In this document: in pieces, positions 1-4,109 of the stretch
Position numbering within the stretch: the first letter of the stretch is position 1
Layout of the letters: every line of letters starts with the position of its first letter
Assembly: GCA_009177215.1 (NCBI GenBank)
Contig: WFLY01000161.1
Coordinates: 1,490 to 6,511 of the forward strand
DNA length: 5,022 nucleotides
Source of the DNA: Bacillota bacterium
GTDB taxonomy: Bacteria > Bacillota > Clostridia > Lachnospirales > Lachnospiraceae
Reading direction: 5' to 3'
Translations under genes and position numbers: made by a program
The notes under the pieces: model-generated
Told to the model about the DNA's origin: nothing
Database searches by the model: none
What the model saw: the letters and a program-made list of their open reading frames with translations, nothing else

Positions 1-20
1 AATAACCGGCTCTCTTGCAT
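1..20 (-). CDS. 5' end of an unidentified minus-strand gene, cut by the window edge
   Basis: An ATG at 20-18 reads off the left edge as M-Q-E-S-R-L. It is supported by an AGGAG ribosome binding site at 30-34 with 9 bases of spacing, and by a sigma-A-type promoter at 65-93. Six codons are too few to name the product. Its place directly after the relaxase remnant suggests a gene carried by, or belonging to, the mobile element, but this is inference from position only. Confidence 0.5.
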
Positions 21-29
21 AGGAAATTT

Positions 30-34
30 CTCCT
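30..34 (-). promoter_or_regulatory. Ribosome binding site for the left-edge gene
   Basis: AGGAG on the minus strand, 9 bases before the ATG at 20. It is what makes the edge ATG believable as a real start. Confidence 0.6.
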
Positions 35-64
35 GTTATTATTGTCGCTCTCTACAACTTTGAA

Positions 65-93
65 ATTATATCATATATCACCCCCAATCACAA
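65..93 (-). promoter_or_regulatory. Sigma-A-type promoter for the left-edge gene
   Basis: On the minus strand, TTGTGA (88-93) and a perfect TATAAT (65-70) are separated by exactly 17 bases. Transcription would start near 58, giving a leader of roughly 38 bases before the ATG at 20. The -35 box overlaps the last codons of the decayed relaxase reading frame, so the promoter sits at the boundary between the two genes. Confidence 0.6.
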
Positions 94-521
94 CAAAATA
101 TCCTTGCACCTACTCTGCGTACCTTTGCCCGACTGTCTTTCTGCAACCTCTTTTTGACAATTCTGTTATGCAGGGTATCATTCTTTGCCTTTGTTCCATA
201 AGTTTCTTCCCACTTGGTTACTTTCTCCCGATAGTCTGCATAAGCGTTCTATCCGCTCATTTATTCGGTCAATCTCGCTCTGCAGCTCGCCTTTCTTGGT
301 ATATTTTGATAACCCTTTTAGGCTGCCTTGCTTTTCCTCCAAGGCATTGCGTTCCTTTTCTGCCGCAAAGATGGTTTCGTTCTGCCTGACTAATTCCTTG
401 TAAATCTTTTGCAGTTTAGGGTATGCCGGCTACACTTGCTGACAGTTTAGGCTTTGGTGGTTTCTCCGGCTTTGGCTGTTTCTGTGCTATTGGTAATGGT
501 GTCGCTTTTGGCTCTGGCGGT
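88..521 (-). pseudogene. C-terminal remnant of a relaxase-like (MobA/MobL-type) mobilization protein
   Basis: Conceptual translation of the minus strand gives blocks of one protein in different frames. From about 521 there is a proline/lysine-rich linker (QKQPKPEKPPKPK, ending VAGIP). After an extra base near 418 follows KLQKIYKELVRQNETIFAAEK and a charged, coiled-coil-like stretch through GELQSEIDR. After a frame jump at about 245-251 follows YADYREKVTKWEETYG, and after another jump at about 155-162 comes QKEVAERQSGKGTQ. The Pro-rich linker, charged helices and basic tail resemble the C-terminal region of relaxases of Firmicute mobilizable elements. I recognise this from memory of the family, so the identity is moderately sure. 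The catalytic N-terminal nickase domain is absent, lost at the junction with the integrase near 521-534. Three frame breaks mean it cannot make a functional protein. Confidence 0.6.
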
Positions 522-530
522 ACTTATCTT

Positions 531-1556
531 CAGGCGATCAACCGCATGAAACAGCACCCTGTAAGCAAAAGCAGGCTCAAAACGGTTACTTCAGGGCATT
601 TACAACAGTTCATGGATATTATGTCTTTTGGAGGCACGATTGAAGATTTTGTTTCCACAGGGTATTCCAAAGACTGTGTAAGGTCATTTTCCGCAGCATT
701 GCAGCAGTCATTCCGCTTTGCGGTGTTCCCGAAACAGTACATTACGTTCAATCCTATGCAGTATGTGGTTATGAGGCATAAAAAGGACGATATGGATTTG
801 TTTGCGGAGGAAGCGGACACCGACAACGGCAATGTCAAGCCACTGTCATTTGAGCAGTACCAAAAACTGATTGCACAGCTTGGCAAGCGGAGCAAAGATG
901 CAATCCTGCCCGTACAGATAGCTTATTTCACAGGTCTTCGGCTTGGGGAAGTGGCAGGGCTGACTTGGCAGGACATCAACCTTGAGGAACAATACCTGAC
1001 AGTCCGCAGGAGTGTCCGCTACAATGGTGCTACCCACAAGCATGAAATCGGCTCGACAAAAAGGAAAAAAGTCCGGTTCGTTGATTTTGGGGATGCCCTC
1101 GCTGACATCTTGAAGAAAGCAAGGAAACAGCAGTTTAAAAACCGTATGTAGTATGGCGAACTCTGCCACAGGAACTTCTACAAGGAAGTTACAGAGAAAA
1201 ATCGGGTGCATTATGAGTATTACAACTTGGGAATGACAGAGGATGCGCCGGAAGGTTATACGGAAATCTCCTTTGTATGTCTGAGGGAAGATCGCTGTCT
1301 TAAACTTCCTGCCACCGTAGAAACAGCCTGCCGGACAACGGCAAGGAAAGTACCGGAGTTAAAAGAATTCCACTTCCACACATTAAGACACACCTATTCA
1401 ACGAACCTGTTATCAAACGGGGCACAGCCCAAAGATGTGCAGGAACTTTTAGGACACTCGGACGTAAGCACTACCATGAATGTCTATGCACACGCTACAA
1501 GGGAGGCAAAGCGGGAATCTGCAAAGCTCTTGGATAGGGTTGTGGGAATGAATTAA
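531..1556 (+). pseudogene. Tyrosine recombinase/integrase, N-terminally truncated and split by an amber stop
   Basis: This is a Tn916-type site-specific integrase, the enzyme that would excise and insert the element. One frame runs through the whole interval, interrupted only by TAG at 1149-1151. The codons on either side continue the family sequence (KNRM-stop-YGELCHRNFYKEV), so a single CAG-to-TAG change explains the stop. The catalytic residues are all present: Arg in TGLRLGE (939-941), HxxR (His 1377, Arg 1386), His in LGHSD (1455) and nucleophile Tyr in NVYAH (1485). The amber separates the first Arg from the rest. Recognisable homology begins only at about 534 (AINRMKQHPVSKSR). The arm-binding domain and part of the core-binding domain are missing, and the upstream codons from 423 are antisense relaxase linker. 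A GTG (1206) or ATG (1236) could restart the C-terminal half, but not an active enzyme. Confidence 0.85.
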
Positions 1557-1573
1557 AACTGGATAAGAAAAAC

Positions 1574-1614
1574 TTTCCCTTGTGACTTGCCCATGAGGGC
1601 AAAAACAAGGGAAA
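1574..1614. terminator. Nested hairpin downstream of the integrase, possible terminator
   Basis: An outer 10-bp stem, TTTCCCTTGT (1574-1583) with ACAAGGGAAA (1605-1614), encloses an inner 6-bp stem, TTGCCC (1587-1592) with GGGCAA (1597-1602), around a 4-base loop. The plus strand lacks a clean T-run after it. Read on the minus strand, the stem is followed by a short T5 run (1568-1572), so it could end transcripts from the GNAT gene. It could equally be a structural part of the mobile element end. Confidence 0.5.
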
Positions 1615-1623
1615 AGGATACAT

Positions 1624-1658
1624 ATTTTAAGGCTGGCATTGTGCAAAGCCTTGAAAAT
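1624..1658 (+). repeat. Imperfect hairpin, candidate subterminal hairpin of an IS200/IS605-type end
   Basis: AAGGCT (1629-1634) pairs with AGCCTT (1647-1652), and inside it GCA (1636-1638) pairs with TGC (1642-1644) across a 3-base loop. Flanking ATTTT (1624-1628) and AAAAT (1654-1658) extend the stem past a one-base bulge. IS200/IS605 elements are known to carry imperfect subterminal hairpins at their ends. The link rests on the tnpB-like start that follows 12 bases later. Confidence 0.4.
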
Positions 1659-1669
1659 AGGGGAAACTT

Positions 1670-1708
1670 ATGGAAAAAGCTTACAAATTTGAATTTATAA
1701 ACGTTTAA
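1670..1708 (+). pseudogene. First codons of an IS200/IS605-type tnpB, frameshifted remnant
   Basis: A purine-rich AGGGG (1659-1663) precedes an ATG at 1670 that reads MEKAYKFEFINV before a stop at 1706. Many Firmicute TnpB (OrfB) proteins start with a sequence like MxKAYKFRIYP. Here the bases after KAYKF, shifted by one, read R-I-Y-like, as expected if one base was lost. The remainder of the gene is absent: from about 1695 the DNA is the 3' end of the oppositely oriented acetyltransferase gene. TnpB is the RNA-guided nuclease encoded by these elements. Only about a dozen residues support this call, so it is tentative. Confidence 0.35.
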
Positions 1709-2141
1709 GACAAGAGTGTTTTTCATCTATTGCAAACCCATTATTTCTATAAAAATTCAAAGTACTTTCCTTATTTGAACCCGTTTCAAGAAAGATTTTA
1801 TAGCATTTGTGTTCTTTGGCAATTTCTGACGCTTGCTTCAATAATGCTGATGCATAACCTCTATTTCTGTAATCTATATGTGTTACAACATTTTCAACAA
1901 CTGCAAACGGGCTAACATTGTGTGTTAAACTTTCAATTATAGCCATTTGTACAGATGAAACAACTTTCCCATCTTCCTCTACGACTAACAAATACATATT
2001 ATCATCTTTCTCAAATTTATCAAGAAGCTGTTTCCACAAATACATATCCTGCTCTTCTTTTGGTGGAAAATGTGTCAAATAGTCAAAGTATAATGTTTTT
2101 AAATCGTTTGCATCTGTATTATGGGCTTTTCTGATAATCAT
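1695..2141 (-). CDS. GNAT family N-acetyltransferase
   Basis: This 148-residue protein has the GNAT layout: an N-terminal strand and helix (MIIRKAHNTDANDLK), a central strand ending in VVENVVTHIDY, and then the acetyl-CoA pyrophosphate-binding motif A as RNRGYA (residues 92-97, matching R/Q-x-x-G-x-G/A). Motif B-like LETGSNKESTLNFYRNNGF spans about residues 118-136. The family transfers an acetyl group from acetyl-CoA to an amine. The substrate cannot be read from the sequence. The ATG at 2141 is chosen because GGAGGAGG (2148-2155) lies 6 bases upstream; the TTG at 2165 would put the start ahead of that site. The gene is visibly more AT-rich than the chromosomal genes to its right and sits beside mobile-element debris, so it is probably acquired. 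It stands alone and points away from the rdgB-yfcE cluster. Confidence 0.85.
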   Translation of the reverse strand: MIIRKAHNTDANDLKTLYFDYLTHFPPKEEQDMYLWKQLLDKFEKDDNMYLLVVEEDGKVVSSVQMAIIESLTHNVSPFAVVENVVTHIDYRNRGYASALLKQASEIAKEHKCYKIFLETGSNKESTLNFYRNNGFAIDEKHSCLKRL

Positions 2142-2147
2142 TATGTA

Positions 2148-2155
2148 CCTCCTCC
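2148..2155 (-). promoter_or_regulatory. Strong ribosome binding site that fixes the GNAT start
   Basis: GGAGGAGG on the minus strand, 6 bases before the ATG at 2141. It lies inside the longer TTG-initiated frame and so argues against that start. Confidence 0.75.
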
Positions 2156-2165
2156 ATTTACTCAA

Positions 2166-2432
2166 ATTGTGATTTCACTCTTAAAATGATACCATGGTCT
2201 TCTGTCCGGTTCAGGGCATTTTAAAATGAAAGCAGTATCTATCGAAGCTGTTATTTTGATTATTCATGCGTTTTTTCAACTAATTTCTGCATAGTTCATT
2301 CTTCCATTCATCAGCAGCTGATAGCTTACAGGTTTTCTGTTGTCATGAATAAAAGAGAAATCATGCAGGCTCCAACAAACCACATGATTCCCTGATTAAC
2401 AGTACTTTCATATTCAATTTTTATCTTTCTCC
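2166..2432 (-). other. Gene-poor stretch with traces of decayed coding sequence
   Basis: No intact gene was found here. Three minus-strand fragments look protein-like. One open frame entering from about 2470 ends at TAA 2328-2326 and reads ESTVNQGIMWFVGACMISLL before FMTTENL; its hydrophobic run looks like a membrane helix. A second (from about 2267) reads SFDRYCFHFKMP. After a frame shift near 2213 it continues as EPDRRPWYHFKSEITI, with a stop just upstream of the GNAT RBS. None matches a family I can name. They may be remnants of one or more old genes or chance frames. Confidence 0.3.
2186..2194 (-). promoter_or_regulatory. Possible extended -10 promoter for the GNAT gene
   Basis: On the minus strand, TGG-TATCAT forms an extended -10 element about 45 bases upstream of the GNAT ATG. 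No convincing -35 box lies 16-18 bases further upstream, so this is weak. A TTAAAATG/CATTTTAA inverted repeat (2181-2188 and 2217-2224) brackets the region. Confidence 0.3.
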
Positions 2433-2447
2433 CACTCCACTTGTCAA
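2425..2447 (-). promoter_or_regulatory. Possible promoter (TTGACA -35) within a repeat cluster
   Basis: A perfect TTGACA lies at 2442-2447 on the minus strand. The best -10 candidates 16-17 bases downstream (GATAAA or ATAAAA, about 2419-2425) are weak. It points toward the decayed region and the GNAT gene. The -35 box lies in the loop of the hairpin formed by the repeats at 2433-2473, which could act as operator half-sites. Confidence 0.3.
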
Positions 2448-2473
2448 CCCGGAAGTGGAGCAAGAGTGGAGTG
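2433..2473. repeat. Three-armed repeat cluster able to form two alternative hairpins
   Basis: The arm CACTCCACTT (2433-2442) is complementary both to AAGTGGAG (2453-2460) and to AGTGGAGTG (2465-2473), so only one of the two stems can form at a time. The two right arms are direct repeats of each other, 12 bases apart. This could be an operator with repeated half-sites, an attenuator-like switch, or a recombinase arm site left from the mobile element. Confidence 0.45.
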
Positions 2474-2540
2474 TCAGAAACTGAAAAAGGGGCTTAGCGT
2501 CGCCGCAAAAATGCTTTTTCCTTCCCCAATCTTGTATTTA

Positions 2541-2547
2541 TTCGACA
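2541..2547 (-). promoter_or_regulatory. Spo0A-box-like heptamer
   Basis: The minus strand reads TTTGTCGAATAA, containing the full TGTCGAA core of the Spo0A binding site known from Bacillus and Clostridium. It lies in the short AT-rich stretch downstream of the tRNA terminator, with no clear gene start after it. A 7-base match is expected by chance about every 16 kb per strand. Confidence 0.2.
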
Positions 2548-2577
2548 AATTGGATGTCCATAATATACAGAATCCAC

Positions 2578-2605
2578 AAAAAATGAGCCTATTTTTCAGG
2601 CTCAT
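2578..2605 (-). terminator. Rho-independent terminator of the tRNA-Pro transcription unit
   Basis: On the minus strand, ATGAGCCT (2598-2605) pairs perfectly with AGGCTCAT (2583-2590) across a 7-base A-rich loop, and T6 (2578-2583) follows at once. The polarity fits a transcript that starts upstream of the tRNA and runs through the structured region 2611-2738. Confidence 0.8.
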
Positions 2606-2610
2606 GAACC

Positions 2611-2738
2611 GCCGGGCACAGCTCGAAAAACCTACGGTTTTCCTCGCTTTGCGGCTGTCGCCGCATGTGTCCGATGACGGGAAAGGCTGTTGGTGAGCAA
2701 GCTCCCCACAGTCTTTCCCGTCATCGAACCCGCCCGGC
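2611..2738 (-). ncRNA. Multi-helix structured RNA or structured repeat 3' of tRNA-Pro
   Basis: No protein gene is supported here, yet most of the bases can pair. An outer 7-bp helix (GCCGGGC 2732-2738 with GCCCGGC 2611-2617 on the minus strand) closes a multibranch loop. Inside are a long hairpin of 14 perfect base pairs (2713-2726 with 2672-2685) continued by 4 bp (2708-2711 with 2687-2690), a 5-bp hairpin with a GACA loop (2660-2664 with 2651-2655), and a 6-bp hairpin with a GTA loop (2636-2641 with 2627-2632). It is GC-rich in AT-rich surroundings. It lies between a tRNA with a strong promoter and a strong terminator of the same polarity, so it is probably transcribed from the minus strand. 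I do not recognise a named RNA family. It could instead be a dispersed palindromic repeat. Confidence 0.5.
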
Positions 2739-2754
2739 TCGTAGCAATAAAAAA

Positions 2755-2829
2755 TCGGGGTGACAGGATTCGAACCTGCGACCTCCTGGTCCCAAACCAG
2801 GCGCTCTAGCCAAGCTGAGCCACACCCCG
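2755..2829 (-). tRNA. tRNA-Pro (anticodon UGG)
   Basis: The minus strand folds as a complete cloverleaf: acceptor stem CGGGGTG/CACCCCG (7 bp), D-stem GCTC/GAGC, anticodon stem CCTGG/CCAGG around the loop TTTGGGA with anticodon TGG, a 5-base variable region, T-stem GCAGG/CCTGT with loop TTCGAAT, and discriminator A at 2755. It reads all or most proline codons by wobble. The 3' CCA is not encoded (the next bases are T-rich), so it must be added by a tRNA nucleotidyltransferase. The gene lies 68 bases after yfcE with its own promoter. Confidence 0.97.
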
Positions 2830-2864
2830 AAAAAATATATACCGCTTTTAACAACGTAATTAAT

Positions 2865-2894
2865 ATTATATACTATGTAACTAAATTCTGTCAA
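2865..2894 (-). promoter_or_regulatory. Perfect-hexamer sigma-A promoter of tRNA-Pro
   Basis: On the minus strand, TTGACA (2889-2894) and TATAAT (2865-2870) both match consensus, with an 18-base spacer. The start site would be near 2858, leaving a leader of about 29 bases before the tRNA 5' end at 2829. It begins only 3 bases after the yfcE stop codon. Confidence 0.85.
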
Positions 2895-2897
2895 GTA

Positions 2898-3374
2898 TTA
2901 TAAATATGCTATTGTAAAATGCAGCTCTTCAAAACGGTCAATCTCCATAATCACATAGGAAGGTCTATGTCCCTCCTGTCTGGGATAGGAAAGACTGCCC
3001 GGATTCACGGCAATCACCCCACCGTCCATATCAATGACAGGCTTGTGGGTATGCCCGTAAAAAACAATATCCATGCCTCTGATGCGTGCCTCTCTTTTCA
3101 GGTTTTCATTACCCATGTATACATAATAATTGTGTCCGTGAGTGACCCATACCTTATATCTTCCGATATTAAGTTCTACCTCTCTGGGCAAATCAGAGAA
3201 AAAATCATTGTTTCCCAACACCATACTCACCGGACAACCTGCCGCCTCGCTTAAAGCATACTCACTTCCCTCGGCATCCCCGCAATGAATTACCATATCC
3301 GGCTTATGCATTTCTACCACTTTAAAATAATTTTCGTTCTTTCTATGTGTGTCGCTAACGATTAATACCTTCAT
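2898..3374 (-). CDS. yfcE: YfcE/YsnB-family metallophosphoesterase
   Basis: This 158-residue protein has the full calcineurin-like metal-binding set of the YfcE/MJ0936 phosphodiesterase family: SDTH (Asp8, His10), CGD (Asp33), GNND (Asn55), THGH (His79) and GHTH (His108, His110). These residues bind two metal ions. The family hydrolyses phosphodiesters in test assays, but its natural substrate is unclear. The protein is presumably cytoplasmic, with no signal peptide or membrane segment. Length is typical of these small single-domain members. The ATG at 3374 lies inside the end of rdgB (20-base overlap) with GAGGG just before it, so the two genes are very likely co-transcribed and translationally coupled, matching the ysnA-ysnB order in Bacillus. 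The stop at 2898-2900 runs almost directly into the tRNA-Pro promoter, with no terminator between. Confidence 0.9.
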   Translation of the reverse strand: MKVLIVSDTHRKNENYFKVVEMHKPDMVIHCGDAEGSEYALSEAAGCPVSMVLGNNDFFSDLPREVELNIGRYKVWVTHGHNYYVYMGNENLKREARIRGMDIVFYGHTHKPVIDMDGGVIAVNPGSLSYPRQEGHRPSYVIMEIDRFEELHFTIAYL

Positions 3375-3963
3375 AATCCCTCAGTTCCTTTTTCATAAGC
3401 TCTAATGCTTTTCCTCGATGACTCACCTGATTCTTCTGCTCTTCCGTCAACTCCGCCGTGGTTTTGTCAAACTGCGGTACATAAAATATAGGGTCATATC
3501 CGAATCCGTTGCTGCCCTTTTCCTCAAAACCAATACGCCCCTCTATTGCCGCTCTGGTGGTAAGCTCCCTTCCGTCGGGAAGAACCGCTGCGATGGCGCA
3601 CACAAAACGTGCCGTTCTCCTTTCGTCCGGAACACCCGTAAGGCGCTTTATGATTTCGGCGTTCTTGATACTGTAAGGTGTATCTTCGCCCAAATATCTT
3701 GCAGAAAAAACACCCGGTTCCTTATCCAAGGCGTCCACCTCCAGCCCTGAATCATCCGCCATAACGATATCATCTGTTAATGCCGCAACCGCTTTCGCTT
3801 TAATCAGCGCATTTTCCTCGTATGTGCTTCCGTTTTCTTCAATATCCACATGAATTCCGGCATCCTTCATGGATATTACCTCCATTCCGATATCTGCCAT
3901 TATCATCTGTATTTCTTTTATCTTCCCTGCGTTCCCTGTTGCAAATACTATTCTAGTTTTCAT
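3355..3963 (-). CDS. rdgB: XTP/dITP diphosphatase (non-canonical purine NTP pyrophosphatase, RdgB/HAM1 family)
   Basis: This enzyme hydrolyses dITP, ITP and XTP to the monophosphate plus pyrophosphate, keeping deaminated purines out of DNA and RNA in the cytoplasm. The 202-residue protein, typical in length, shows the family motifs in order: FATGNAGKIKEI (residues 7-18), the acidic MADDSGLEVDAL (68-79), EPGVFSARYLG (82-92), GFGYDPIF (153-160) and SHRGKAL (181-187). I chose ATG 3963 because family proteins begin at MKTRIVFATGN. An upstream TTG at 3999 would add 12 unmatched residues. The nearest GGGAGG (3979-3984) is 15 bases away, unusually far. The end of a preceding short reading frame overlaps the start by 11 bases, which suggests coupling to a former upstream gene. 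yfcE overlaps its 3' end. Confidence 0.95.
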   Translation of the reverse strand: MKTRIVFATGNAGKIKEIQMIMADIGMEVISMKDAGIHVDIEENGSTYEENALIKAKAVAALTDDIVMADDSGLEVDALDKEPGVFSARYLGEDTPYSIKNAEIIKRLTGVPDERRTARFVCAIAAVLPDGRELTTRAAIEGRIGFEEKGSNGFGYDPIFYVPQFDKTTAELTEEQKNQVSHRGKALELMKKELRDYEGINR

Positions 3964-4021
3964 ATCTATTAGTATAAACCTCCCTAATGGCGCTCGCAAT
4001 ACCCTCCGCCAGTTTTTTCAT
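3953..4021 (-). other. Short open frame overlapping rdgB, probable C-terminal tail of a lost gene
   Basis: Minus-strand ATG 4021 to TAG 3955-3953 encodes 22 residues, MKKLAEGIASAIREVYTNRY followed by EN. The stop overlaps the rdgB start by 11 bases, the spacing expected between real operon neighbours. There is no ribosome binding site before the ATG, and the adjacent frame (NSYYVAALL) ends in an ATGA overlap at it, so a frameshifted remnant is more likely than an independent small gene. A pattern like KLAEGIASAI followed by an aromatic residue resembles the last helix of N-acetylmuramoyl-L-alanine amidases, but this is only a resemblance. Confidence 0.35.
3971..3999 (-). promoter_or_regulatory. 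Possible promoter giving a near-leaderless rdgB transcript
   Basis: On the minus strand, TTGCGA (3994-3999) and TATACT (3971-3976) are spaced by 17 bases. The -10 box ends 7 bases before the rdgB ATG at 3963, so transcription would begin at or next to the start codon. The GGGAGG at 3979-3984 would then lie in the promoter spacer, outside the mRNA. Confidence 0.4.
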
Positions 4022-4070
4022 AGCAGTGCCGCCACATAGTAACTATTCAGACAGCCCCTACCACGAAGTC

Positions 4071-4094
4071 AAAATCGCATCTGTATGCGATTTT
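4071..4094. terminator. Terminator after the RNA methyltransferase gene
   Basis: AAAATCGCAT (4071-4080) and ATGCGATTTT (4085-4094) form a perfect 10-bp stem with a 4-base loop. With A-runs on one flank and T-runs on the other, it can work in both directions. It starts 15 bases after the methyltransferase stop codon and so separates that gene from rdgB. Confidence 0.7.
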
Positions 4095-4109
4095 GCGAGA
4101 CAACACATA

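Noticed and set aside
15..389. Plus-strand open frame of 124 codons at the left end
   Set aside because: It is antisense to the relaxase remnant and the left-edge promoter and start; its composition (leucine/serine/phenylalanine-rich) is typical of a shadow frame.
423..533. Glycine/phenylalanine-rich N-terminus (MPATLADSLGFGGF) fused to the integrase
   Set aside because: These codons are the reverse complement of the Pro/Lys-rich relaxase linker; they are not an integrase domain.
1149..1151. Programmed amber readthrough in the integrase
   Set aside because: No stimulatory structure is evident after the stop, and the N-terminal truncation already makes the gene a pseudogene.
2142..2165. Upstream TTG start for the acetyltransferase
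   Set aside because: It would place the strong GGAGGAGG site inside the coding region, and the family homology starts at MIIRKAH.
2474..2854. Minus-strand open frame of 126 codons across the tRNA
   Set aside because: It translates straight through tRNA-Pro, the structured region and the terminator, has no ribosome binding site and no protein-like composition.
3418..3750. Plus-strand frames opposite rdgB, yfcE and the methyltransferase
   Set aside because: They are antisense shadows of well-supported genes.
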